Shown one piece after another: positions 52,518-61,645 of a stretch of DNA of 64,000 bases; the first letter of the stretch is position 1; every line of letters starts with the position of its first letter. The stretch is from CAVQEK01 sp964596645 (lineage in GTDB: Bacteria; Bacteroidota; Bacteroidia; Cytophagales; Cyclobacteriaceae). The notes below the pieces were generated by a model that was not told where the DNA came from, ran no database searches, and was given only the letters and a program-made list of their open reading frames with translations. The stretch covers positions 1 to 64,000 of the forward strand of contig CAZQVB010000006.1 of the NCBI GenBank assembly GCA_964596645.1. Reading direction: 5' to 3'. Position numbers and translations under genes: made by a program.

Positions 52518-53204
52518 ATGCGCATGTTTAGTGAACAGGAATGGCAGGCCATATTTCTATCGCTGCAGGTAGCCACCATCAGTGCGATTGTTTCTGTGCC
52601 TTTTGCGCTGGCCCTGGGTTGGTTGCTGGCCAGGAAGACATTCCGGGGAAAGATAATTTTGGAAGGTTTGGTACAGTTGCCGCTCGTATTGCCGCCGGTC
52701 ACCACCGGATATCTTTTGTTGCTGTTGTTCGGTGTAAATGGATATATCGGCGGCTTCCTGTACGAATTCATGGGCATACGCATCTCATTCACATTTGGCG
52801 CAGCCGTGTTGGCTTCGGTGGTGGTATCTTTTCCACTCTTTGTGCGCTCGGTGCGCATAGCCATAGAAATGGTGGATGTAGGGCTGGAGCATGCCTCACG
52901 CACATTGGGCATGGGCAGGTTTCGCACCTTTCTCAGGGTAACACTGCCACTGGCCATGCCGGGCATCGCTGCAGGTCTTGTGCTCAGTTTCGCCCGCAGC
53001 CTTGGCGAATTTGGTGCTACTGTGGTGTTTGCCGGAAACATAGTCGGCAGCACGCAGACCATTCCGCTGGCAATTTATAGCTATATGGAAGTGCCCGCAC
53101 TGGAGCAGTCTGCCATGCGACTGGTGCTGGCCTCGGTGGCCATATCGCTGGTGGCTATGGTAGCGGCCCAATGGCTCCAGCGAAAAACCCAGATGATACC
53201 ATGA
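52518..53204 (+). CDS. modB: Molybdate ABC transporter permease
   Basis: A 228-residue permease with about five helices, LQVATISAIVSVPFALALGW, the ModB-typical LVQLPLVLPPVTTGYLLLLL, and the EAA loop ASRTLGMGRFRTFLRVTLPL, FARSLGEFGATVVFAGNI. Its stop overlaps the modC start (ATGA). Confidence 0.93.
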   Translation: MRMFSEQEWQAIFLSLQVATISAIVSVPFALALGWLLARKTFRGKIILEGLVQLPLVLPPVTTGYLLLLLFGVNGYIGGFLYEFMGIRISFTFGAAVLASVVVSFPLFVRSVRIAIEMVDVGLEHASRTLGMGRFRTFLRVTLPLAMPGIAAGLVLSFARSLGEFGATVVFAGNIVGSTQTIPLAIYSYMEVPALEQSAMRLVLASVAISLVAMVAAQWLQRKTQMIP

Positions 53205-54295
53205 GCCATCTGCACATCGACCTGCAACTCCGGCGACATGATTTCCGGCTCGACTTCCAATGCGATGTGGATATCGGCATCGTCGGCTTTTATGGTGCAT
53301 CCGGCGCAGGTAAGTCGACCATTCTGAACCTGATCGCCGGCCTGGCCCGGCCTTCTGGCGGGCGTATTATCCTGAATAAGCGTGTATTGTACGACGAACA
53401 AGCTGAGGTGCATATACCTGCCGAGCAACGGGGCGTGGGCTATGTTTTTCAGGATTATCGCTTATTTCCGCACCTTTCGGTAAAGAATAATTTGCGATAT
53501 GGCCTGCCTGCACCCAACAGGAAAAATGACAATATTTCCATGAATACCGTGGTAGAGATGCTTCAGCTCGAGCCGTTGCTGCACAAGCATGTGAAGCAGA
53601 TCAGTGGTGGGCAGCAACAGCGCGTGGCCCTTGGCCGGGCACTGCTCACGCAGCCGCAGTTGATGTTGCTCGATGAGCCGTTTGCCGCGCTCGATGTGCC
53701 TTTGAGACTACAGGTGATCAGGTATCTGAGAAGTATAAACCGGCAATGGGGCCTGCCAATGATCGTGGTGAGCCATGAACTGAAAGATCTGTTGCGCCTG
53801 ACAGACCTACTGGTGATGGTGGAGAACGGGCGGGCGAGTGCACATGGCAGCATGCACGAATTGCTCATGCGCAGGCAGGCTCCGGCATTGCTCAAGGGTG
53901 AGCTGATCAATAGGGTAGAAGGCGAAGTGGTGCGCACCGATACCACAGGAGGCTTGCTGGTGCTGCGCCATACAGGTGGAGTGGAGCTGGTGGTGGAGCC
54001 AAATGAGGACAATGAGGCTATGGCCGGCATGCACGTGCAGGTAGAGATCCGTCCGGAGGATGTGACTCTGGCCCGGCAAAAAATCACACAGATTTCTGTG
54101 CAAAATCAATGGCACGGCAAGCTGATGGATGTGGTGACTTCCAATGCAAAAGTGCTGTGTCTCATCGATGTGGGATTTACTCTGGCAGTGGAGGTGACGC
54201 ACGCCACAGCTACACAGATGCACTTATCGGCCGGCACGGAGGTGTGGTGCCTGGTGAAAGCGGCCGCGATGAAGTACAGCCTTTTGTCCGGCTAA
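53201..54295 (+). CDS. modC: Molybdate ABC transporter ATP-binding protein
   Basis: 364 residues from ATG 53201, which overlaps the modB stop. Walker A GASGAGKST (32-40), VGYVFQDYRLFPHLSVKNNL, signature ISGGQQQRVALGRALL, Walker B MLLDEPFAAL and VVSHE. A C-terminal TOBE/Mop-like domain (ISVQNQWHGKLMDVVTSNAK, LSAGTEVWCLVKAAAMK) probably binds molybdate and regulates the pump. It completes the modABC operon. Confidence 0.93.
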   Translation: MSHLHIDLQLRRHDFRLDFQCDVDIGIVGFYGASGAGKSTILNLIAGLARPSGGRIILNKRVLYDEQAEVHIPAEQRGVGYVFQDYRLFPHLSVKNNLRYGLPAPNRKNDNISMNTVVEMLQLEPLLHKHVKQISGGQQQRVALGRALLTQPQLMLLDEPFAALDVPLRLQVIRYLRSINRQWGLPMIVVSHELKDLLRLTDLLVMVENGRASAHGSMHELLMRRQAPALLKGELINRVEGEVVRTDTTGGLLVLRHTGGVELVVEPNEDNEAMAGMHVQVEIRPEDVTLARQKITQISVQNQWHGKLMDVVTSNAKVLCLIDVGFTLAVEVTHATATQMHLSAGTEVWCLVKAAAMKYSLLSG

Positions 54296-54578
54296 TAAGT
54301 AAATCATACAGACAGTACTGCTTTAAAAATTACAGGTAAAAGCCAGCGACACCAGCGCATTACCGGTCAGCACTCCGCCAGAATTACCTGCTCTGGTCAC
54401 ATCTGCATAGCACTACGTACACCGCGCATTTGGCAAATCTCAACCTGGTTTTTCTTACGATGTTGGCAATACTGTGTGACAATCTGACCAATATCTGCGA
54501 TATTGTCCCCGTTCTCTCTACGATTTCAAAACAATCCGCAATTTTTTAAATATGTACCACTCAGAAGAAAAAACAAAA

Positions 54579-56006
54579 ATGAAGAAGAATGCACACGTGA
54601 AACATATACCAGCGCTATTTGCTCTACTCGTGCTGGTGTGTATGTCGTTTGCCGCCAGCGCCGCAGACGATGGTTGGAAAATGCTCTTCAACGGAAAGGA
54701 TTTTTCTGGTTTTGAGCAACTCAATGGCCAGGCGAAATACACTGTGGAAGACGGCATGATGGTAGGCACCACCGTCACCAAAACGCCCAACAGCTTTATG
54801 GCCACCAAGAAGAAATACAAGGATTTCATTCTGGAATGCGAGCTGTTGGTCGACAGCTCTATGAACAGCGGCATCCAGATCCGCTCCAACAGCCTGTCCG
54901 ACTACAGGGATGGACGGGTACATGGCTACCAGGTGGAGATAGACCCCTCTAACAGGGCATACAGCGGCGGCATTTATGATGAGGCCCGCCGTGGGTGGCT
55001 CTATCCGCTTTCGCTGAATGAGCGCGGCCGTGGGGCATTTCGTGTTGGCGAGTGGAACCACTACCGCATCGAATGCATCGGCAACTCCATTCGCACCTGG
55101 GTCAATGGCATTCCCTGTGCCGACCTCATCGACGACATGACCAGCGAAGGATTCATTGCCTTTCAGGTACACAGCATCAAGGAAGACTCGCAGGCGAACA
55201 AGCAGATCAAGTGGCGCAACATCAAGATAAAGGACGAAAATCTGGTACAATCTCCCTGGACGGACATTTTTGTGGTAAACCTCATACCAAATCACCTGTC
55301 ACCGCAAGAGCGCGCCCAGGGGTGGCAGCTTCTTTTCGACGGCAAAAGCACCGACCAGTGGCGCAGCGCAGGCGGTGATGCGTTCCCCGCCAAGGGATGG
55401 ACAGCACGCGATGGCGAGCTCATCGTAATGGACCAGGGCGGCGCAGAGTCGCAGGGTGGCGGAGACATTGTCACTAAAGACGAATACAGCACATTTGAAT
55501 TTCAAACCCAGTTTATGCTCACCGAAGGCGCAAATAGCGGCATCAAATACTTCATCACCGAGGAGTACGGCAGCGGCAAATCAGCTATTGGTCTGGAATA
55601 TCAGATACTGGACGACGATAAACACCCCGATGCCAAAATGGGCACGAAAGGCAACCGCACGGTGGCTTCGCTGTACGATCTCATTCCGGCAGACAAGAGT
55701 AAGTCTGTAAACAAACCGGGTGAGTGGAATCACGCGCGGATAGTGGTGCATGGCACGCGTGTGGAAGATAAGGAGTCGAAAAAGGATGAGGCGAATCAAT
55801 TTAAAGGTGCCTCTGTAGAGCACTGGCTGAACAACAAAAAAGTGCTGGAATACGAAAGGGGCAACGCCGCCTTTCAAGCGCTCGTGAACCGCAGCAAATA
55901 TGCCGATTGGGAAGGCTTCGGCCGGTGGCAGTCGGGCCACTTGCTGCTGCAAGAGCACGGCGACGAGGTGCATTACCGCAGTATAAAAGTGAGAAGACTC
56001 GACTGA
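54579..56006 (+). CDS. DUF1080 (3-keto-disaccharide hydrolase) protein with two domains
   Basis: 475 residues from ATG 54579, where MKKNAHVKHIPALFALLVLV opens a signal peptide; an upstream ATG (54552) adds nine residues. Two DUF1080 modules follow: about 30-215 (WKMLFNGKDFSGFEQLNGQA, LLVDSSMNSGIQIRSNS) and about 245-475 (WQLLFDGKSTDQWRSAGGDA, FQTQFMLTEGANSGIKYFIT). The family includes periplasmic enzymes that hydrolyse 3-keto-glycosides and xylanase-like sandwiches. A terminator follows. Confidence 0.85.
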   Translation: MKKNAHVKHIPALFALLVLVCMSFAASAADDGWKMLFNGKDFSGFEQLNGQAKYTVEDGMMVGTTVTKTPNSFMATKKKYKDFILECELLVDSSMNSGIQIRSNSLSDYRDGRVHGYQVEIDPSNRAYSGGIYDEARRGWLYPLSLNERGRGAFRVGEWNHYRIECIGNSIRTWVNGIPCADLIDDMTSEGFIAFQVHSIKEDSQANKQIKWRNIKIKDENLVQSPWTDIFVVNLIPNHLSPQERAQGWQLLFDGKSTDQWRSAGGDAFPAKGWTARDGELIVMDQGGAESQGGGDIVTKDEYSTFEFQTQFMLTEGANSGIKYFITEEYGSGKSAIGLEYQILDDDKHPDAKMGTKGNRTVASLYDLIPADKSKSVNKPGEWNHARIVVHGTRVEDKESKKDEANQFKGASVEHWLNNKKVLEYERGNAAFQALVNRSKYADWEGFGRWQSGHLLLQEHGDEVHYRSIKVRRLD

Positions 56007-56030
56007 ACGTTGTAGAGCTCAGTGAAGATC

Positions 56031-56068
56031 AAAAGCCTGCCTGGTAGCAATTGCCTGGCAGGCTTTTT
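56031..56068 (+). terminator. Intrinsic terminator after the DUF1080 gene
   Basis: AAAAGCCTGCC and GGCAGGCTTTT form an 11-bp perfect stem with a 15-base loop and a T run. Confidence 0.8.
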
Positions 56069-56288
56069 CATTGTTTGCCAATGAGCGTGGTTTTTATGCA
56101 AATTCCTGATGCCAATAAATCCAACAAAAGCAGTGAGCGGCATCACCAGCCTAACAAGTACGCTATAACCAGGCCTCGTCAAATTTTGAGTTGACATATG
56201 TAGAAATGTGTGGGAAAAATTCTACATTCAATAGGCCATTAGCATTTTCTTACAACCTTTCTTTTTCACAACCCAAAACCACCAACTC

Positions 56289-57296
56289 ATGAAAATTCTC
56301 AAAATCATTTTGTTCGTATTGGTCGGCGTAGTAGCCCTTGTGTTTTTAGCGGCGCTTATTGCTCCAAAGACGTATTTCGTAGAGCGCAGCACCACAATTG
56401 ATGCTCCGCAGCCGCTGGTGATGAACCACGTAAAGAAGTTTGAGCACTTCCAGCAATGGAGCCCATGGTCACAGCGCGACACCACCATGCGCACCACCAT
56501 TGAAGGTGAAGACGGTATGGTGGGAGCCACGTACGCGTGGTCGGGCAACAAAGACGTGGGCAGCGGCTCTATGCGCATCACCGAAGTCACAGACGATAGC
56601 GTGGGCATACAGCTCAGTTTTATAGAGCCGTTCGAGTCGCAGTCCGACAACTATTATTTGGTACGGCAAACGCCAGAGGGCACAAAAGTGGTCTGGGGCA
56701 TGGCAGGCGCAGACAAAGTGCCGCTCAACCTGATCAGTCGCATCATGAACGTGGAGGAAATGATCGGGAACGATTTTGACAAAGGCCTGGCCGCACTGAA
56801 ACAGCAGGTGGAGCGCGCCAGGGAAGAGTCAGCCTCCGGCTATAGGGTGGAAAGGATAGAGTTGCCGCAGCGGCATTATCTCACCAAAAGAGCCACCATA
56901 CCAATGAGCGAACTCGATAAAGCCTATGGAGATATGCTTGGTGCAACAATGGGGGCAATGCTCGCGCAGAACGTGCAGCCGTCTGGTGCGCCATCTGCTA
57001 TTTATTATACCTGGGACGAAGCCAAAGGTGAGTCTGACATGGCCGCGGCGGTACCTGTGCCGGAGGGTACATCACTTGAAGGATTTGAAGTAGTGCCAGT
57101 AGAAGGCAAGGCCATTATGCTGAAATATTCCGGAGCCTACGACAAGATGGAAGAGGCGCATATGGTGTTGAGCCAATATATGGAAGAAAACAACCTTGAG
57201 TACAGAGATATAGTGCTGGAAGAATACCTGACCGATCCGACCACTGAGCGTGACACCACACTCTGGAAAACCAACATCTACTACCTGATACAATAA
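56289..57296 (+). CDS. SRPBCC - GyrI-like fusion protein, membrane anchored
   Basis: A 335-residue protein. Residues 1-25 form a membrane helix. Residues about 26-180 are an SRPBCC (START-like) domain with VERSTTIDAPQPLVMNHVKK, FQQWSPWSQRDTTMRTTIEG and YLVRQTPEGTKVVWGMAG. Residues about 190-335 resemble the GyrI/AraC effector-binding domain (VERIELPQRHYLTKRATIPM, EGFEVVPVEGKAIMLKYSGA, NNLEYRDIVLEEYLTDPTTE). Both halves bind hydrophobic ligands in relatives. The precise role is unknown; its own terminator follows. Confidence 0.82.
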   Translation: MKILKIILFVLVGVVALVFLAALIAPKTYFVERSTTIDAPQPLVMNHVKKFEHFQQWSPWSQRDTTMRTTIEGEDGMVGATYAWSGNKDVGSGSMRITEVTDDSVGIQLSFIEPFESQSDNYYLVRQTPEGTKVVWGMAGADKVPLNLISRIMNVEEMIGNDFDKGLAALKQQVERAREESASGYRVERIELPQRHYLTKRATIPMSELDKAYGDMLGATMGAMLAQNVQPSGAPSAIYYTWDEAKGESDMAAAVPVPEGTSLEGFEVVPVEGKAIMLKYSGAYDKMEEAHMVLSQYMEENNLEYRDIVLEEYLTDPTTERDTTLWKTNIYYLIQ

Positions 57297-57326
57297 AAGT
57301 CTGTTGTCAGCCTTGAAGAAGGAAAG

Positions 57327-57348
57327 AGCGCCTCAAAGGCGCTTTTTT
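57327..57348 (+). terminator. Intrinsic terminator after the SRPBCC-GyrI gene
   Basis: AGCGCC-TCAAA-GGCGCT followed by TTTTT; GC-rich stem of six pairs. Confidence 0.8.
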
Positions 57349-57443
57349 CATGTTGAAGAACAAATTGAATCTTACTCACATTTTGCGCCGTCACACCAGA
57401 ACAACCCTTTGCTGTTGGCTGTTATGTACACTTACTGTATTCT

Positions 57444-58199
57444 ATGGAGGCAATCGACAACTTTTACTTTCATCTGCAGCGGGGCGAATGGGAAAAACTT
57501 CTCAAGGCCTTCCCCAAATCGCCGCTCATCCATACACCGATGAGCAATGTGGTGGATACACCGGAAAAGCTGCAAAAGTTTGTGAAAAAGCAGCAACAGT
57601 GGCTTTCCTCAAAATCGGCACGGTCGGAGATCATCGATAAGGTGAAGACAGAGACGCGATACGTAGTAGAATTTGTGCTGTATCTGGAATATGCCGATGA
57701 AGTGATCGACCTGCCGGTAGCCGTGGTGGCCGATAAGTGGAATCAGGACATTCTGGCCATTCGGGTGTACCACAGCACATGGCCGCTTACCGGAAAGCAC
57801 AAAGCACGCAAGCCCATACTGCAGCATCAACCCAACCTGAGCATACCCAGCCTGATAGAAAAATACATGTCAGCCCTCAACGCCGGCGACGTAGCGCGTG
57901 TCATCGATCTGTTTGCTGCCGACGGCTACGTGCGGGAGCCAAGCGGCGCACGTTACAAACATTTTGGAGAGCAGGGGCTGCAGCATTTCTATGGCAACAC
58001 GCTCAAAAATGGCGGTATCCACCTGAAACACTGCACTGTAGTGTACGACGGAAAGTGCTGCGCCGTGGAATTTATCTGCGACCGCTGGGGAACAAAAAAA
58101 ATACCGCCACAAGCCGGCATGGCCGTGTATGAGCTGGGCCAGCCATCGCCCATCCTGGCCGCACGCATCTACGACGACATCGAAGCACCCGAACACTGA
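57444..58199 (+). CDS. Protein with two NTF2/SnoaL-like domains
   Basis: A 251-residue protein. The N-terminal half (MEAIDNFYFHLQRGEWEKLL, then TRYVVEFVLYLEYADEVIDL) and the C-terminal half (SLIEKYMSALNAGDVARVID, then LFAADGYVREPSGARYKHFG) are each consistent with the SnoaL/NTF2 cone fold. It has no signal peptide. Such folds serve as enzymes or ligand binders; no specific reaction is indicated. It precedes the MFS gene. Confidence 0.72.
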   Translation: MEAIDNFYFHLQRGEWEKLLKAFPKSPLIHTPMSNVVDTPEKLQKFVKKQQQWLSSKSARSEIIDKVKTETRYVVEFVLYLEYADEVIDLPVAVVADKWNQDILAIRVYHSTWPLTGKHKARKPILQHQPNLSIPSLIEKYMSALNAGDVARVIDLFAADGYVREPSGARYKHFGEQGLQHFYGNTLKNGGIHLKHCTVVYDGKCCAVEFICDRWGTKKIPPQAGMAVYELGQPSPILAARIYDDIEAPEH

Positions 58200-58286
58200 A
58201 TAGGCTTCTTTTTCCTGATATAATTCCGTGAATTATCCTGAATTTTGCCGCAGGCACCATCGTGCCTTCAGCAGACAGCTACCACA

Positions 58287-59489
58287 GTGCTAAGAAAAAT
58301 TTGGGGCTTGTATACCAATGCATACGCAGGGCTTTCCCCAGCCGCATGGATGCTCGCCCTCGTAATGCTCATCAACCGCAGCGGCACCATGGTGCTGCCC
58401 TTTCTCAGCATATACCTCACCGGGGCGCTGGGCTATACGGTGGGCCAGGCCGGCATTATCCTGAGCATGTTTGGCCTGGGCTCCATGTGTGGCGCCTATC
58501 TGGGCGGCTGGCTCACCGACAGGGTTGGTCATTTCAAAGTTCAGTTCTTGAGCCTCATACTAGGCGGGCTGCTTTTTTTCGTGTTGTCGGGTATTTCACA
58601 ATTTATGTCGCTGGCCATAGGGGTATTTGTGCTCAGCCTGGTAGCCGATAGCATGCGACCTGCCAACGCCGTATCCGTGGCCTTTTACGCCCGGCCGGAA
58701 AATGTTTCCCGTGCCTTCAGCCTGAACCGAATGGCCATCAACCTGGGCTTTTCTATAGGCCCTGCCCTGGGCGGGTTGCTGGCGGCCGTTTCCTATCGCA
58801 TGCTGTTCGTGGCCGACGGCATCACTTGTATTGGCGCAGGTATTTTGTTTTTTCTTTATTTCAGGAAGAGGCAGGGGTTTGATCTGCCGTCTGAAAAGAA
58901 GACCGAACCCGTCGCCAGGCCAAAGTCACCGTACAGGGATTTTTACTTTGTCATTTTCATTATACTCTGTACGGGCTACGCCATGCTTTTTTTTCAGCTA
59001 TTCGCTACGCTGCCTCTGTACTATCGCGAGGTATATCAGTTGTCGGAGGCGCACATCGGCGGGCTCATGGCGCTGAACGGGCTCATTGTATTTGCACTGG
59101 AAATGATCATCGTATACATAGTGGGGCAACGGGTCGGTATTGGCCGGCTCATTGTCGGCGGCTGTGTGCTCATCAGCTTGTCGTTTGCTTTGCTCAATGT
59201 GGCTTCAGGTGTTGGGGTGCTGGTAGCCGCTATGGTACTTATGAGTCTGTCAGAGATTTTTGCCATGCCCTTTATGGCCACCGTCACCGTGCAGCGCTCG
59301 CAAATTGCCAACAGGGGCGCCTATATGGGCATGTACGCCCTGTCGTTTTCCGGCGCACATGTGCTTGCTCCTCTGCTCGGCACCAGGCTCATCATGGCCT
59401 ATGGCTACGATACGCTGTGGTGGGTGGCGGCAGGTGTGTCGGTGCTGGTGGGCCTGGGCTTCCATATTGTCATGAAAAAATTCCGATAG
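58287..59489 (+). CDS. MFS transporter
   Basis: About 400 residues. No in-frame ATG lies before the first helix; GTG 58287 (reading VLRKIWGLYTNAYAGLSPAA) is the most sensible start, with TTG 58245 as alternative. Twelve helices are predicted, with LGGWLTDRVGHFKVQFLSLI after helix 2 and FARPENVSRAFSLNRM-like text (FYARPENVSRAFSLNRMAIN) at the middle, as in drug-exporter type carriers. Efflux of small molecules is likely but not certain. Confidence 0.85.
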   Translation: MLRKIWGLYTNAYAGLSPAAWMLALVMLINRSGTMVLPFLSIYLTGALGYTVGQAGIILSMFGLGSMCGAYLGGWLTDRVGHFKVQFLSLILGGLLFFVLSGISQFMSLAIGVFVLSLVADSMRPANAVSVAFYARPENVSRAFSLNRMAINLGFSIGPALGGLLAAVSYRMLFVADGITCIGAGILFFLYFRKRQGFDLPSEKKTEPVARPKSPYRDFYFVIFIILCTGYAMLFFQLFATLPLYYREVYQLSEAHIGGLMALNGLIVFALEMIIVYIVGQRVGIGRLIVGGCVLISLSFALLNVASGVGVLVAAMVLMSLSEIFAMPFMATVTVQRSQIANRGAYMGMYALSFSGAHVLAPLLGTRLIMAYGYDTLWWVAAGVSVLVGLGFHIVMKKFR

Positions 59490-59722
59490 TTGTGTTGAAT
59501 TGTGTTTTTTTGCCTTAGTCGTGTCTATACAGTAGATATGCCGGTGAGGTCGATTGGGCAGGCAGTAGTGCTACATCTTCGGCTTCAGAGCGTTGTTCTT
59601 ATCAATGGCAATGGCTCAGAATTCGGTCTCTGAATATGCCCTTTACAACGTGCCGATGCCATGTAATGGCCAATTTGAACACACCTGTACCACGACAAGT
59701 TTTTATCACTTAATTGTATACC

Positions 59723-60727
59723 ATGACCATTCGATCGAAAATAGCTGGCCTCGGCCATTATGTGCCTGAGCGGGTCGTTACCAACCAGGAACTGGAAGCA
59801 CTGATGGACACGAGCAACGCGTGGATCATAGAGCGGACAGGCATAGAAGAGCGCCGTTTCTTTGACCACACCAAAGATACCTGCGCCAATATGGGCGCCA
59901 AAGCTTCACTTATGGCTCTGGAACGCGCCGGAGTAGCTGTGGAAGAAGTGGATTTCATTGTGTTTGCGACCATCTCGCCCGATTACTTTTTTCCAGGTTC
60001 CGGCGTGCTCATGCAGCGCGATCTGGGTCTTAGTGGCAAGGCAATAGGCGCTTTGGACATCCGCAATGCCTGCTCAGGTTTTATTTACGGCCTTTCGGTG
60101 GCCGATCAGTTCATACGCAGTGGAATGTATAAAAACGTGCTGGTAGTGGGTGCAGAAATACAATCATCGGCCATGGAGTTTTCAGATCGGCAGCGTCACA
60201 TTTCGGTCATATTTGGCGATGGTGCAGGTGCTGCCCTCATGCAGCCGGCAGAAGAGGGTAAAGGCGTGCTTTCCACACACCTGCACTCCGACGGCACCTT
60301 TGCCGAAGAGCTGTACGTGAAAGACCCCGGTAGCAGCCGCAAAGACAGGCTGACACCGGAAATGACCGATGGCGAATCGGTGCGCGCGCACATGAATGGC
60401 AATCTCGTCTTCAAACACGCCATTGTGCGTTTTCAGGAAGTGATCTTGGAAGCACTGGAAACGCATGGCCTCAGCACCACCGACATCGATTTGCTGGTGC
60501 CGCACCAGGCCAACTTGCGCATTTCTTCTTTTGTAGGGCAGAAGCTAAAGCTGCCGGAAGAGAAAGTGTACAACAACATACAGCGTTATGGCAACACCAC
60601 CGGTGCGTCTATACCGCTGGCCATGAGCGAGGCATGGGAAGAAGGTAAAATTAAGGACGGCGACCTGATATGTCTGGCTGCTTTTGGCAGCGGCTTCACC
60701 TGGGCTTCGGCGCTTATACGATGGTAA
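59723..60727 (+). CDS. 3-oxoacyl-ACP synthase III (KAS III, FabH type)
   Basis: 334 residues from ATG 59723 (MTIRSKIAGLGHYVPERVVT); a TTG 9 bases before is a weaker choice. The catalytic triad is visible: Cys117 in DIRNACSGFIYGL, His261 in VPHQANLRISS and Asn291 in YGNTTGASIPLAM. GDGAGAALMQPA also fits. KAS III condenses acyl-CoA with malonyl-ACP. The plsX-fabH-fab cluster is absent here, so this stand-alone copy may be a second enzyme for a special starter unit. Confidence 0.92.
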   Translation: MTIRSKIAGLGHYVPERVVTNQELEALMDTSNAWIIERTGIEERRFFDHTKDTCANMGAKASLMALERAGVAVEEVDFIVFATISPDYFFPGSGVLMQRDLGLSGKAIGALDIRNACSGFIYGLSVADQFIRSGMYKNVLVVGAEIQSSAMEFSDRQRHISVIFGDGAGAALMQPAEEGKGVLSTHLHSDGTFAEELYVKDPGSSRKDRLTPEMTDGESVRAHMNGNLVFKHAIVRFQEVILEALETHGLSTTDIDLLVPHQANLRISSFVGQKLKLPEEKVYNNIQRYGNTTGASIPLAMSEAWEEGKIKDGDLICLAAFGSGFTWASALIRW

Positions 60728-60811
60728 ACAGGAGCGGTAGCGCGCTCAATATTGAACATGACTCATGTATATTCGCTTATACTTTATAAGTCTGAAAACC
60801 CTTAAATATTC

Positions 60812-61039
60812 ATGAAAACCAGAGATTACAATCCCAGCATATTTGAAGTACAAGTAGCCAATGCCTTGGTGAGCCTGCAATCTGCCTTCAATGAGCAGCT
60901 CGAAAATTGTGAAATCACAGAGTTTACCAAGGAAACACAAGGCGACAATCCCAACGTAGTGATGCACCTGCGCGACAACGATGGAGACAGGCACGAAGTG
61001 GTCATCCGCATCATACAACGTCCCGACGGACGCATCTAA
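60812..61039 (+). CDS. Small conserved hypothetical protein
   Basis: A 75-residue protein, MKTRDYNPSIFEVQVANALV, then NCEITEFTKETQGDNPNVVM and HEVVIRIIQRPDGRI. It looks like a mixed alpha/beta fold with no known motif. Its end lies 10 bases from the likely start of the next gene on the same strand, suggesting co-transcription with it. Confidence 0.65.
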   Translation: MKTRDYNPSIFEVQVANALVSLQSAFNEQLENCEITEFTKETQGDNPNVVMHLRDNDGDRHEVVIRIIQRPDGRI

Positions 61040-61049
61040 CAATAAGCGA

Positions 61050-61643
61050 TTGATTTCTTCTGAAGAGCTGGCACTGATTCAGCAGCCCGATATTCTACTG
61101 TTAAAAAGACAGGCACTCGACCATATCAGGGTCTTGCTCAATACAGCCTCCGTTCGACTGCACCACGCCTGCCAGGTCGCGCAACCACCTTTTCCGGCTG
61201 AGGTATTGCAGAAGCCTCCCAAGATTTCTGTTGGTGAAAATTATCGCCAGTTGCCTTATATGGTGTTGGACTATCCGCGGTTTTTTACACAACAAAGCAC
61301 CCTGGCCTTTCGCACCATGTTTTGGTGGGGAAATCACTTCAGTGTTTCAGTGCATTTGACGGGGCATTATCTGGCTCGATATGCATCAGCCCTTCAATCG
61401 CTTAGTTCGGATGAGCGGGCGCAAAATTATTATTTCTGCATACATGGCCACCCCTGGGAATATCACTTTGAAGCCGACAATTATTTGCTCATGCGCGAGA
61501 TAAGTGCAGAGATGGTTAATCATCACATGAGTGCGCATGGTTTCGTGAAGATTGCCGACAGGCTGCCGTTGCACGAATGGAAAAAGTTGCCGGAATGGGC
61601 CGCACAGTTTTATACCCTCCTGTGGCACCGTCTCAATAGGTGA
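61050..61643 (+). CDS. Conserved hypothetical protein
   Basis: About 197 residues. No ATG lies at a sensible place; TTG 61050 (reading LISSEELALIQQPDILLLKR) is the likely start, while an earlier ATG (60981) would overlap the previous gene in another frame. Features include LPYMVLDYPRFFTQQSTLAF, MFWWGNHFSVSVHLTGHYLA and PWEYHFEADNYLLMREISAE. Many aromatic and His residues are present. Family not recognised. It ends 2 bases from the convergent barrel gene. Confidence 0.7.
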   Translation: MISSEELALIQQPDILLLKRQALDHIRVLLNTASVRLHHACQVAQPPFPAEVLQKPPKISVGENYRQLPYMVLDYPRFFTQQSTLAFRTMFWWGNHFSVSVHLTGHYLARYASALQSLSSDERAQNYYFCIHGHPWEYHFEADNYLLMREISAEMVNHHMSAHGFVKIADRLPLHEWKKLPEWAAQFYTLLWHRLNR

Positions 61644-61645
61644 CG

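Noticed and set aside
54315..54410. Minus-strand tail reading YADVTRAGNSGGVLTGNA and ending in Phe before a stop, like the end of an outer membrane barrel
   Set aside because: Only about 28 codons remain open and no upstream part is readable in any frame; too short to call a relic.
54489..54505. CAATATC-TGC-GATATTG palindrome upstream of the DUF1080 gene
   Set aside because: Seven AT-rich pairs can easily arise by chance; no second copy found near related genes, so not listed as an operator.
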